The notes beneath the pieces were generated by a model that was not told the DNA's origin, made no database searches, and was given only the letters and a program-made list of their open reading frames with translations. DNA of 34,067 bases. Source: an uncultured Pseudomonadota bacterium (GTDB lineage: Bacteria > Pseudomonadota > Alphaproteobacteria > RF32 > CAG-239). Numbering within the stretch: the first letter of the stretch is position 1; every line of letters starts with the position of its first letter. A program made the position numbers and the translations under genes. The stretch covers positions 1 through 34,067 of the forward strand of contig CADAAN010000009.1 of the NCBI GenBank assembly GCA_902785935.1, given 5' to 3'. This document shows, in pieces, positions 1-8,750 of this stretch.

Positions 1-243
1 AAACTTTCAAGCAGTAACCTGCCGCAATAAATAAAAACGCGTTTAACATGCGTTAATGCGCTGAAAGTTTTGAGCGATGTGTACAAAAAAGCATACATAG
101 GCAAAAACTTTCAAGCAGTAACCTGCCACAATAAATAAAAACGCGTTTAACATGCGTTAATGCGCTGAAAGTTTTGAGCGATGTGTACAAAAAAGCGTAC
201 ATAAGCGAAAAACTTTCAAGCAGTAACCTGTTAAACGCGTTTT
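1..243. repeat. 104-bp tandem repeat, about 2.3 copies
   Basis: A unit beginning AAACTTTCAAGCAGTAACCT starts at 1, again at 105, and partially at 210, so the period is 104-105 bp. The first two copies differ at only a few positions. Each unit contains an inverted repeat (AAACTTTCA near its start, TGAAAGTTT about 60 bp later) and an ACGCGTTTAACATGCGTT segment. The array lies immediately downstream of the virB8 stop codon and starts at the window edge, so more copies may lie outside. Short reading frames inside it are repetitive and have no recognisable product. I see no convincing promoter or terminator in it. Confidence 0.85.
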
Positions 244-245
244 TT

Positions 246-998
246 TTATAAGATTTCGACTTCGGTTTGCGAATACCTGACAACCGTGAACCCTAAAGGA
301 TTCATCAGCCTTTTGGCCATAAACATACGTTCTTTGATAAAAAATGCCGTTACGGAAGCTGTCCAATAGCGCGTTGTTAAAACCATACGACCTGTCTCTG
401 AATTTTGCGTTTGAGGAGATAAATCATATGTTCTGAAATCAACCTTCCATACCGGACTGCGCTCACCGCCGACTTTGGCAACAGATATCACCTCAACATC
501 ACGCACAACTTTTTCTCTGAGTAAATTGTTCATTTCAGGCACTTGTTGATTGTTAAAATCGATAAAAACGCGTGGCGCCGAAAGATAGTTGACAATGCCG
601 CCTGCAAACCATCTTGCCTGCATTTCGCGTTCGTCATTAATGACGGCATTGCGCATCGTGACATATTGTTTAATAAATGTTTCCATCATCTGTTTGTTGG
701 AGGCCATATCTTGCGCAATTGTCTCATACCTGACCATTGAATCGGAATTATCCTGTCTGATAATTAAAAACGGCTCAATCGTCACCAATGGCGCCATCCG
801 AAACAAGACAAGCGACGCACTTGCAAAAAAAGCAAGCGAGACAATGCACACCAAAATAGTCAACCTGGCAACCCACTGATAGTACGCTTCTTTTAACTTC
901 GACACTTTGGGCGCATCGACTGATACATACGCTTGATTTAAACCATTAGGAGCATCAAGACTTAATGTTTGTTGATTATTTTCTAAGCGATTATTCAT
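246..998 (-). CDS. virB8: VirB8-like type IV secretion inner-membrane protein
   Basis: The 250-residue product has a short cytoplasmic N-terminus, one transmembrane segment at about residues 45-68, and a periplasmic domain of the VirB8/TrbF type (NTF2-like fold). The periplasmic part carries MAPLVTIEPFLI followed by an ETIAQDM...FIKQYVTMRNAVINDE block, which is how VirB8 proteins look after the membrane helix. VirB8 is a bitopic scaffold that joins the inner-membrane complex to the periplasmic core in VirB-type systems. The ATG at 998 is preceded by GAGG at a suitable distance and follows the 1303-residue gene by 14 bp, so it belongs to the same operon. It is the last gene before the tandem repeat. 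VirB9, VirB10, VirB11 and VirD4 are not visible and may lie beyond the left edge. IcmL/DotI is a related alternative. Confidence 0.75.
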   Translation of the reverse strand: MNNRLENNQQTLSLDAPNGLNQAYVSVDAPKVSKLKEAYYQWVARLTILVCIVSLAFFASASLVLFRMAPLVTIEPFLIIRQDNSDSMVRYETIAQDMASNKQMMETFIKQYVTMRNAVINDEREMQARWFAGGIVNYLSAPRVFIDFNNQQVPEMNNLLREKVVRDVEVISVAKVGGERSPVWKVDFRTYDLSPQTQNSETGRMVLTTRYWTASVTAFFIKERMFMAKRLMNPLGFTVVRYSQTEVEIL

Positions 999-1012
999 TG
1001 ACCATCCTCATT

Positions 1013-4000
1013 TTAGTATCTCGCTCTGAAGGGTTCTTCAAATTGTTCCATATTTCTTTCAAACTCGGCCATCGCTTCTTCACCGTATCTGCCGATAACC
1101 TGATTATCTGCACGCTTTGTTTTAATCTTTTCTGTCAGTTTCGTATCAGGCTCTGTATTATCCGAAATAAAAACAAGCTCTTCATTATCCATTTCCAATG
1201 CGCGGCGCATACGATCAAGTTTAGCTTTGCGCTCAATCAAGTATTCACTTTCAAATGGCATGGGCAATTGACCTTCAAGCTTCAAACCTTCAGAAATAAA
1301 CAGATTCTTGTTGTCTTCTAAACATTTCAAAACAGCATCATATGTCGTTTGGTTAGCAATATATTCGGCAACACTCAATTTTTCAGGCATCGGAATATTC
1401 GGGCAATAAGCATCTTGTAATACCTCTTCTATATCACGCCGCGCTTCATCCATTTTGACTTTAAGATTATCAAGCTCTGTTTGATAAATTTCTTCGGTAT
1501 CAACAAACATCAGATAATCACCAATTTGATTGCGCGTCAAAAGGCGATGCTCATATTCTTTTATCTCATCTACATCGGCTTCGCTGTCTTCATCAAAATA
1601 AGCCATAATGTCCATAATTGACTTTGTAAATGTCAAGCCGTCATCATACTTAAGCAAAAGTGACAATTCTCCAACCGGTAGTTTTGCGGGACTTTCACCT
1701 TTTGCTTTCAGAAATTGTTCATTTTCGACATATTGCTTTATATCACTTAAAAAAGCTGTCAACGGATTATTTGACTTTTCTCTGCCATTTAAGATTTGAG
1801 CAACATCAACATCGCGTTCAACAAAACCATTTGGTTCCAATATCAGCAGCCAAATCTCCGGCACATAATTGATGGCTGCTAAAAATTCTTTGCGCGATGT
1901 TTTGACCTGATTATTCGGCAAAATTATTTTCAAGACATTTTCAAAATCTGCCCCGTCAAAGTGCAAAACTTCGCGCAACGGCGGATATCTTTCAGCCGTC
2001 AGCGCTTTCGGCGCCGTAAAATCACGGGCTTTCGGAGTTAAACCTACAAAGTAGAGCGTATCGGGTTTATCACAACCTGCACCGGCGCAATCACCATTAA
2101 GCATTGCAAGATAAATGACATCAGATGCATTATTGACAACAGAACTGCTGCTGATAACAATGCCCGCTAAACGCTTTGTTACCGACGCTACTGCTGCTTT
2201 TTTAATTTCTGCAAGCATTTGTTTATGAATACTCAAAACCAACTCGCCTTGTGTATACTTTTCTTCGCCCAAAGCAACAATTTTTTGATGCGCGCGGTTA
2301 ACGGCCTGCTGTGCATTTTGCCTAAAGCCCTCAAACACGGAACGTGCTATGGCATAAATTTCATCTGTATAAGTATCTCCTGGCGGCGCACCTGCAATAA
2401 CGGGCAAACTTAAACCGGAAAGATTTGCATCAATCAGGTGATGCATATCATCAAAATAGGTTGCTTCTAAGGCAACGGCTTCGGTAATATAATCTTTTTG
2501 TGCCGATTTTATATCTTCATCATATTTTCTGACATTTTCATTTAATCTTTCCATTGTTTCTTCATCAGCTTCGACACCTTCTAAAACCGTTTCTGCCTGA
2601 CTTTCCGCGCTTTGAGCGATATTTTCCTGCTCTTTGATATTTTCATCGGCAGTTTCTTTGTCTCGACTGACATATGACGGATCTTTTTTAAGTCTTTCAT
2701 CGGCCACATTTTTTGAAAGATTTTCACTTTCGATTTGTGAACGCGCGCCGTCAACTTCGCTTTTAAGCGTATTATAATGCGTTTTTTTCTCGTTCATTTT
2801 TGCTCTTAAATCGTCAATTTGAGCAAATGCTTCTTCCTTCTTTTCTTCCAAAAGAGCTTTTGTCTTTGCATATTTTTCAGACAAATCAAGCATATCTTGA
2901 TCAAATTTTTGTTTCAAAGCGGCAAGAGCTGACTGTTCCGTCGTCGCAAATTTTTTTTCAAAAGCTGTTGCATCTGAAGAAATTCGCGTTGAAGTCTGAT
3001 TTTTTATCTGATGCAATTTTTCTTCCAGTTTTTTTCTGTAAGCAGCAACTTTTTGAGCTTTATTTTCATCATCATCTGATAAGCTGTTCTTATACGCATT
3101 AACATCATTTTCATCAATTTTCATAGCATTGCTTATTTTTTTTGCAATGTCAAAAACCGCCACTTGCGCCTGAGGCTGATTAAAAAAGACCAGCATATTT
3201 TTGTATTTTTCTAAGATATATTGATCATAAAAAAGCTTTTGATCTTCCCAAATAGGATATGAAATTTGTCCGCCTTCATCTTTTCCGAGCTTTTTTGAAA
3301 TTTCAGAACCGATTTGCCAACGATTAAGATCCTGAGCTCTTAATTCCTCTTCGGCATATTGCCCCGTTGATTCGTCCTCAAGCTTTTGATTGCCTATAAC
3401 CGCCGATAAACTTTTTTCACCTGAAGATAAATCAACGTCTGCATTCGTATTGATAATCGGCAGATTTAAGGCATCATTACCAAGCGCAAGCACACTATCT
3501 GCTTTTGCAAGCTTAAAAGCATCAATTGCTTCTGCCGACAAACCGCGTCTTTTATCATATGCCGTCACGGAAAAAACATCATCAGGACAAGAGATAAGAG
3601 GACGCTCATAAATTTCATAACCCGTATCTGCCACACAACCGGTGGGGCTGATGCATCTTTCGCCGACCTTAACGCTTTTATAGTTGCATCCTTTTCCAAA
3701 CCACAAATCCGCGGCATCTTCGGCAGGCAAATATGTGCGCCAATAATCATAAACGTTTTTTTCAGATTGAGCCAGTTTTTCAATAGCCTTTTCGTGCAAC
3801 AAAGTCATCTTGGCATATTCGATAAAAGGCCCTCGCAAATCAGGCATTTGCTGTTTCATATTATGCATTTTTTGCGCTTTGGAATAAAGTTGATATATGC
3901 CGTCCAAAACAGGCAATGCCTTTAAGTTATCTTCTGCCCCCTCAAACGGAGAATGTTCTTTATATTTGGGCGATGGCACAAGCTCTAGCCCCTTAGGTTC

Positions 4001-4924
4001 TGTTTTCGGCGATGAAACAGTCTTTTCCTTTTTGGGCGCGACAGATTCTTTTTTTACCTTTTCTGTAAGAAAAGCTTGTGCAAATGAACTTTTTTGCGTC
4101 TTTTCATAATGCTTTAGGTCAAAACTTGTCTTATCCGAATCCTTAGAATCCTTAATTTTTTCATCTTCATTAACGGGTTCCAAATTCTTTTGCAACGACA
4201 TTGCCGCTTGTGATTGAATTTTAAGCGCAACCAATTCTTGCATCATACGCGCATAATTATCTTTAATCTTATGAAGCTTATATTCATTGACCACATTGCC
4301 CAGTTCTTCATCTGAAGGCGATGCACTTTGACATGTTGCGGATATACCTTCGTTGCCCTGAACAAAACACTTGCTGAGCTCTTTGATTTCTTTTTCAATG
4401 GCGGGCAATCTTTTTTCTTCCAAATCCCTGACGGCAACGTCAAGCTCCAACGTACTGTCATTTGCAAATTCAATACGCTTGTTTCGATAAACTTTTTTGG
4501 CATATTCGCGATTTTCAACCGGCAAATAATTGATTAAATCCATCGGATACTTTAAAAACAGTTCGTGAAATTTTTTAGACACCTCTTCTTCATTCGTAAT
4601 ATCAATTGTTTTTGACGGCACAATTTCTTTTAATGCGGGATTTGTCGGTTCTCCGTCTTTTTTCTTTAAAGGAGATTCATCTGTTTTGAAAGGAATAAAA
4701 TTACCAGCCGATTTAATGTCATTTAAGTTACCTTCGAGATCTTTTTGAAAATCTTCAATTTTCGTCTGCGCATCCTTAAAAAAGTTTTTGACAGCCAAAA
4801 TCGCATCTTGAGGGATATGAGCCGTCGGCGTACCGGGTCCCGGAGGTGGTTCCATAAAAGCAAATGATGCCTTTGTGATAAAAAACAGGATACCTGCCAA
4901 AACAAAACTTTTATGTTTTTTCAT
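1013..4924 (-). CDS. Giant secreted coiled-coil protein in the T4SS operon
   Basis: The 1303-residue product starts with a signal peptide (MKKHKSFVLAGILFFITKAS, ending near SFA) and a Pro-rich stretch. Long charged alpha-helical segments follow. The clearest coiled coil spans roughly residues 625-820 (many EEKK, LRAKMNEKK and ERLKKD runs). A Cys-rich patch lies near residues 415-460 (KGCNYKSVKVGERC, SPTGCV) and a GDCAGAGCDK motif near residue 940. I recognise no catalytic domain and see no polytopic membrane region. It starts one base after the preceding stop, with AGGAGA five bases upstream, so it is translationally coupled. Its place between virB4 and virB8 suggests an exported structural or surface component of the secretion apparatus. 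That function is inferred from context only. Confidence 0.7.
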   Translation of the reverse strand: MKKHKSFVLAGILFFITKASFAFMEPPPGPGTPTAHIPQDAILAVKNFFKDAQTKIEDFQKDLEGNLNDIKSAGNFIPFKTDESPLKKKDGEPTNPALKEIVPSKTIDITNEEEVSKKFHELFLKYPMDLINYLPVENREYAKKVYRNKRIEFANDSTLELDVAVRDLEEKRLPAIEKEIKELSKCFVQGNEGISATCQSASPSDEELGNVVNEYKLHKIKDNYARMMQELVALKIQSQAAMSLQKNLEPVNEDEKIKDSKDSDKTSFDLKHYEKTQKSSFAQAFLTEKVKKESVAPKKEKTVSSPKTEPKGLELVPSPKYKEHSPFEGAEDNLKALPVLDGIYQLYSKAQKMHNMKQQMPDLRGPFIEYAKMTLLHEKAIEKLAQSEKNVYDYWRTYLPAEDAADLWFGKGCNYKSVKVGERCISPTGCVADTGYEIYERPLISCPDDVFSVTAYDKRRGLSAEAIDAFKLAKADSVLALGNDALNLPIINTNADVDLSSGEKSLSAVIGNQKLEDESTGQYAEEELRAQDLNRWQIGSEISKKLGKDEGGQISYPIWEDQKLFYDQYILEKYKNMLVFFNQPQAQVAVFDIAKKISNAMKIDENDVNAYKNSLSDDDENKAQKVAAYRKKLEEKLHQIKNQTSTRISSDATAFEKKFATTEQSALAALKQKFDQDMLDLSEKYAKTKALLEEKKEEAFAQIDDLRAKMNEKKTHYNTLKSEVDGARSQIESENLSKNVADERLKKDPSYVSRDKETADENIKEQENIAQSAESQAETVLEGVEADEETMERLNENVRKYDEDIKSAQKDYITEAVALEATYFDDMHHLIDANLSGLSLPVIAGAPPGDTYTDEIYAIARSVFEGFRQNAQQAVNRAHQKIVALGEEKYTQGELVLSIHKQMLAEIKKAAVASVTKRLAGIVISSSSVVNNASDVIYLAMLNGDCAGAGCDKPDTLYFVGLTPKARDFTAPKALTAERYPPLREVLHFDGADFENVLKIILPNNQVKTSRKEFLAAINYVPEIWLLILEPNGFVERDVDVAQILNGREKSNNPLTAFLSDIKQYVENEQFLKAKGESPAKLPVGELSLLLKYDDGLTFTKSIMDIMAYFDEDSEADVDEIKEYEHRLLTRNQIGDYLMFVDTEEIYQTELDNLKVKMDEARRDIEEVLQDAYCPNIPMPEKLSVAEYIANQTTYDAVLKCLEDNKNLFISEGLKLEGQLPMPFESEYLIERKAKLDRMRRALEMDNEELVFISDNTEPDTKLTEKIKTKRADNQVIGRYGEEAMAEFERNMEQFEEPFRARY

Positions 4925-4925
4925 G

Positions 4926-6158
4926 TCATTCTCCTTTCCTGCCGCCTTGTTCTAAGTCGCCTTTAGTCGTTTTATATTGATCTAAGTCAATCTGTGCAGA
5001 ATTTTTGTTTGGGTTGTTTTGCCGATAATCTTGGTGAAGCAATGTTTCTGAACTTTCCAGTTTTAAAATCGCTGATTCGATAACAAAATCATCTGCCATT
5101 CGCTCAAATATCATAACCGCCTGATCGTTTGTAATCGCCCTTCTGGTATCAACCGCCACATCGGCTTCTTTAATATTAAACTTTGTATCATCATTTTTTT
5201 CTTCAACTTCGTTTGTTTTTATTCTGGTATTCGCAATTGCCACAAAAGCAGAAGCAATATCATCTTTAAATACCTCTCGTCTGTTTTTATTGATTTTTTT
5301 TGCGCTTTTATCATCTAAAGCTTTGTCGGCAGATACAAAATTGGCATCTTGAGCCTCATCATACATCTTCTTTTTTTGCTCTTTTGTGTATGAAATCAGT
5401 TTTCCGACAGCCATCGCCGCGATACCGCCCGCAGCCCCAATCAGGGCAGTTTTGGCATCTTCAAGTTTTTGATTTGTTTCTTCCAACTTTCGATTTAAGT
5501 TTTGATATTCTTCATCGCTTTCAAAATAATCATCATTTCCGCCCAAAACATCGGCTAAATTTTGCTCATACGTCGACTTTTGATCTTGCGTTTCCTTAAT
5601 TTTTTCATCCGCAAGTGCTTTTTCCTCATCCGTTGATGCCAATTCGGCAAGCGCCTGATATATCTTTTCATTTTCGGCCGCATTTTGAACACGCGCCGAC
5701 AGCTCTTCTTTTAAGACCTTTTTTCTGGCATTGATATCCTCATTGATCTGTGCGCGCTCTTTTTCCAGCGTCAGGGTCGATGCTGTTTGAGTACTTTCAA
5801 GATGCTCCATTCCCTCTTCATAAGTACTTTTTCCGATATCATAGACTTCTTTGCCTTTGTCATATGTTTTTTTGGCCTCATCGTACATTTCCTTGCCGGC
5901 TTTGATGTCACTTTTAAGTTTACCGAGTTCAGCTTGCGCTTTTTCATAAGCAACAATCAGTTTTTGGCCGGTTTTGCTTTCCTGAAATTTTTTTGCCGCC
6001 GCGTTAACTTTGTCAAGCGCATTGGTTTTTAGTGTCGAAATGGTAGCCGATGCGCTTTCTCCTTCTGCGGCAACATCAATTTTCAACCCTGCCGATGCTA
6101 AACCGGCATGCAAGACAAAAAAAGCAAAAATGATATAAAAAAGTCTTTTATTATTCAT
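4926..6158 (-). CDS. Secreted coiled-coil protein of the T4SS operon
   Basis: I place the start at the ATG at 6158, because GGGAGG lies five bases upstream and this start gives a clean signal peptide (MNNKRLFYIIFAFFVLHAGL, cleavage near ASA). The upstream in-frame ATG at 6173 overlaps that ribosome-binding site. The product is about 410 residues. A long heptad-rich region (YDEAKKTYDKGKEVYDIGKS and similar) covers about residues 40-235. It is followed by a Gly/Ala hydrophobic segment (ALIGAAGGIAAMAVGKLI, about residues 235-252) that could be membrane-associated, and a charged C-terminus. The start overlaps the previous stop by eight bases. The compositional style matches the neighbouring coiled-coil genes. 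No known domain was recognised. It might be a very divergent VirB5-type protein. Confidence 0.65.
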   Translation of the reverse strand: MNNKRLFYIIFAFFVLHAGLASAGLKIDVAAEGESASATISTLKTNALDKVNAAAKKFQESKTGQKLIVAYEKAQAELGKLKSDIKAGKEMYDEAKKTYDKGKEVYDIGKSTYEEGMEHLESTQTASTLTLEKERAQINEDINARKKVLKEELSARVQNAAENEKIYQALAELASTDEEKALADEKIKETQDQKSTYEQNLADVLGGNDDYFESDEEYQNLNRKLEETNQKLEDAKTALIGAAGGIAAMAVGKLISYTKEQKKKMYDEAQDANFVSADKALDDKSAKKINKNRREVFKDDIASAFVAIANTRIKTNEVEEKNDDTKFNIKEADVAVDTRRAITNDQAVMIFERMADDFVIESAILKLESSETLLHQDYRQNNPNKNSAQIDLDQYKTTKGDLEQGGRKGE

Positions 6159-6867
6159 CTTGACCTCCCTCATCTTCGGCGCTGCTTCTGACCATACCGC
6201 TCAAAGCCGTTGACATTCTGTATTCTTGGAGTGTCGCTTCAAGCAAAATGTTTTCGCGATACCGCTTGATAGAAGCAATCTGAGCCTCTTGAGCAAGCTT
6301 TTGTGCCGTTAACATGTCTTCGGGATTTTCAATTTCATCGGATTCCTGAGCCAGTTTTTGACGCGTAACAAATGCTTTTGCAAATGCATTGGCAACCTCA
6401 ATACCCTCTTTCCCGTTCAAAACTTTGGCCAATTTTTTCTGATTTTCGATGGAATTATCACCCTTTTCGCGCGTCATTGTTTCTAAAACGGCATCTTCCT
6501 GTTCCGTTGTCACTTTTGAACCGTCAAACAAACCCTTTATGCCGGATAATTCAACATTTTGCAAAGCGCCCATAATATCACCGTTTTTGATTGCTTCTAC
6601 CGTCGCCATTGTCTTTTTGACGGTATCTTCTATGGCCGATTTTGCAGAATCAAATTGTCCTTTTGCTTGGTTTAATAATCCTTTTGCTTGTGTTTCGGTC
6701 GCTTTGACGGCAGACTCAGCCTTTTTAACAGCAGCAACTTGTTCTTTAAAAGATTCTATTTTAGTAAGTTCCCGCTCTGTTTTTTCCACCGGTTCCATAT
6801 CCGCTTTTACTTCAAAAGTCAAAAGCGTCATTATCACCAAAACAACAATGTCAATTACTTTTTTCAT
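6151..6867 (-). CDS. Secreted VirB5-like helical protein (tentative)
   Basis: The chosen start is the ATG at 6867, which overlaps the upstream stop as ATGA. It begins with a signal peptide (MKKVIDIVVLVIMTLLTFEV, then KA). A longer in-frame start at 6894 would put nine extra residues before the signal sequence. The product is about 238 residues and almost entirely helical, with an Ala/Lys-rich first half (KAESAVKATETQAKGLLNQA) and a C-terminal part rich in Leu and Glu (YRENILLEATLQEYRMSTAL). This size, export signal and helical make-up, two genes after virB4, fit a VirB5/TrbJ-type minor pilus component. No diagnostic motif is visible, so the assignment rests on position and composition. Confidence 0.6.
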   Translation of the reverse strand: MKKVIDIVVLVIMTLLTFEVKADMEPVEKTERELTKIESFKEQVAAVKKAESAVKATETQAKGLLNQAKGQFDSAKSAIEDTVKKTMATVEAIKNGDIMGALQNVELSGIKGLFDGSKVTTEQEDAVLETMTREKGDNSIENQKKLAKVLNGKEGIEVANAFAKAFVTRQKLAQESDEIENPEDMLTAQKLAQEAQIASIKRYRENILLEATLQEYRMSTALSGMVRSSAEDEGGQDE

Positions 6868-8684
6868 TGCTGAGCATCCGTATAGTTTTGACAATATGAT
6901 ACAATCGAATCAATCACCGACATCTCTAAGATACCGGCCTTGATTAAAAGCGTATCTTTTTGCACGTCGACATCAACACTTGTAATTTCCGCATTGCCGC
7001 CTAACTGACTTGTCACAGACCCCGAAGCCGCGGTTTTGACATTGTCAAGATCTTCTTCGGTTTGTGTTGTCGAATATTTTTGTTTCATCTCTGAGGCAAA
7101 AGCAAAATTAGCCGCAATCGCCTGTGCACGCAATTTATTAAACCTATCCATATTTTCTTGCTGAACACTGCTATCAGTTGCATTTAAATCCTCACAAATC
7201 GTTTTAATACAGCACGACATGGCATCTTCATCAATTTCAAAGCTCTCATCAGTTGCATTATCAAATCCGATGCAACACCAATCTGCAAGTTCATCGGGCA
7301 ACACACGACCTGATTTTTCATTAAAACCGACTTTGCCGCAGTTCTTCGGACACGTTTGTTCCTCGGCAAAACTCATTGAAATATAGCTGTTGTACGATAC
7401 TCTACCGAAAGCCTTCGGCCCAACATCTTTTTGCGGAGAAACTGCTTTAGGAGCAACTGATTGTGTACTTTGCGGTGAGGTGTTTTTCATAATCGCAGGT
7501 TCTTTGCTTTGCGACGGAGCTACAGAAACGGCAGATGCTTTTTTATCATTATTTGCGGCACCTTCTTTTATCAAATCACCTTTTTTAAGCTCTGCATCAG
7601 CATTCAGTTTTCCTTCTGTTATATCTGACGCTTCTGTGCCGGTATCGGCGCCCTCTTCCCACATGCCGTCAAGCGCCTCGATATCCTCCTTAGTAACAGG
7701 AGATACAACACCTTTTTGTTCTTTAATTAAAATGTCTTCACTCTGAGCCTCATCTGTGCCAAACATTTCACTCGGCAAAACAGGCGCAACCGCAGGCAAA
7801 ACAGGTGTAACACCCCCCGTATAGTTTACACCGGAGGGATTAGTGGATATAACGGCAGGCCTTGCAGGCGCAATCGTCTGAACTGCTGGCGCATTATAAG
7901 GCAACGTATCTTCATCATCTACAAACAAATCATCCGTGATATTAAAATTCTCTTCTTGTGCATACCAAGAACCATCATCACTTTCAAGCGTACTGCCGAT
8001 TGAAAAACCAGTTCCGCCCAAAGCTTCCGACCCTGAACTCTCTCGTCCAAAAGCCTGACTGACCGTATCTTTAGCATTATTGATTTGATTTTTGGCTTCA
8101 TTGACCGTATTAACGGCGCCTTCAATCTGGCCTCTTGCACTGTTAACGGCCTCTTGTGCGTCATTATAGGCTTTTTTGGCTTCATTAATGGCTGAATCAA
8201 CCTGCTTTTTTCCTTCTTCATAAGCTGTTTTTGCTTGTCCGTAGGCCTCTTTTGCATCATTGATATAACCTTCAGCCTGTTTTTTGACACCGTCAACGTC
8301 CTTTTTTACCTCATCATATTTCTTTTTAGCTGCGTCATATTTCTTTTTGGCTGCATCATATTTTTTCTTTAGCTCAGCAAATTTTTGCATTCTTTTTTGC
8401 TGTTTTTCCATTTTTTCTTTTTTCTTTTGCGCTTCCTTTGCCGGATCTTTTAATTTGGTAATACCTGCCAGATTATCACCGAGCGTTTGCTGAATATTGA
8501 CGGTCGACATGGTCGATTCAACCTCTGACATTTGTTTTTGCGCTTCTGTTGCTTTTGTTTCAATCGCTTGCGCTATAGCTGATATATCAAATGTCGGCCA
8601 CAAAAATGCATTTGCCCGCGCCGAATACAGCATCAAAACAGCTGCCATAACACCGCTTGTTTTCAAAAAACATCTTTTCATCAT
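6864..8684 (-). CDS. Secreted coiled-coil and Cys-rich T4SS-operon protein
   Basis: The 606-residue product starts MMKRCFLKTS with a signal peptide ending near ANA. AGGAGG lies five bases before the first ATG. Residues about 20-70 (FDISAIAQAIETKATEAQKQ) resemble the N-termini of VirB5/TrbJ-type proteins. Residues about 75-215 form a long Lys/Ala coiled coil with near-exact KKKYDAA repeats. A Ser/Thr/Pro-rich linker follows, then a C-terminal Cys-rich domain (TCPKNCGK, WCCIGF, SCCIKTICEDL) that probably forms disulphides in the periplasm. A 66-bp gap separates it from virB4, larger than elsewhere in the operon. A weak TTGAAA with 17-bp spacing to AAGATT lies there, so an internal promoter cannot be excluded. 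The function is unknown; context suggests an exported T4SS component. Confidence 0.65.
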   Translation of the reverse strand: MMKRCFLKTSGVMAAVLMLYSARANAFLWPTFDISAIAQAIETKATEAQKQMSEVESTMSTVNIQQTLGDNLAGITKLKDPAKEAQKKKEKMEKQQKRMQKFAELKKKYDAAKKKYDAAKKKYDEVKKDVDGVKKQAEGYINDAKEAYGQAKTAYEEGKKQVDSAINEAKKAYNDAQEAVNSARGQIEGAVNTVNEAKNQINNAKDTVSQAFGRESSGSEALGGTGFSIGSTLESDDGSWYAQEENFNITDDLFVDDEDTLPYNAPAVQTIAPARPAVISTNPSGVNYTGGVTPVLPAVAPVLPSEMFGTDEAQSEDILIKEQKGVVSPVTKEDIEALDGMWEEGADTGTEASDITEGKLNADAELKKGDLIKEGAANNDKKASAVSVAPSQSKEPAIMKNTSPQSTQSVAPKAVSPQKDVGPKAFGRVSYNSYISMSFAEEQTCPKNCGKVGFNEKSGRVLPDELADWCCIGFDNATDESFEIDEDAMSCCIKTICEDLNATDSSVQQENMDRFNKLRAQAIAANFAFASEMKQKYSTTQTEEDLDNVKTAASGSVTSQLGGNAEITSVDVDVQKDTLLIKAGILEMSVIDSIVSYCQNYTDAQQ

Positions 8685-8750
8685 CTCGACCTCCTGTTTT
8701 ACATCAATCTTAACACAAGTATTTATACTTTCAAAATAATTTCGTCTTTA

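Noticed and set aside
53-366. Minus-strand reading frames rich in Leu, Phe and Cys within the tandem repeat
   Set aside because: They are repeats of the same translated unit, overlap the real virB8 3' end and have no ribosome-binding site.
6449-6943. Plus-strand 164-codon frame
   Set aside because: It is antisense to the VirB5-like gene, has low-complexity composition and no start signals.
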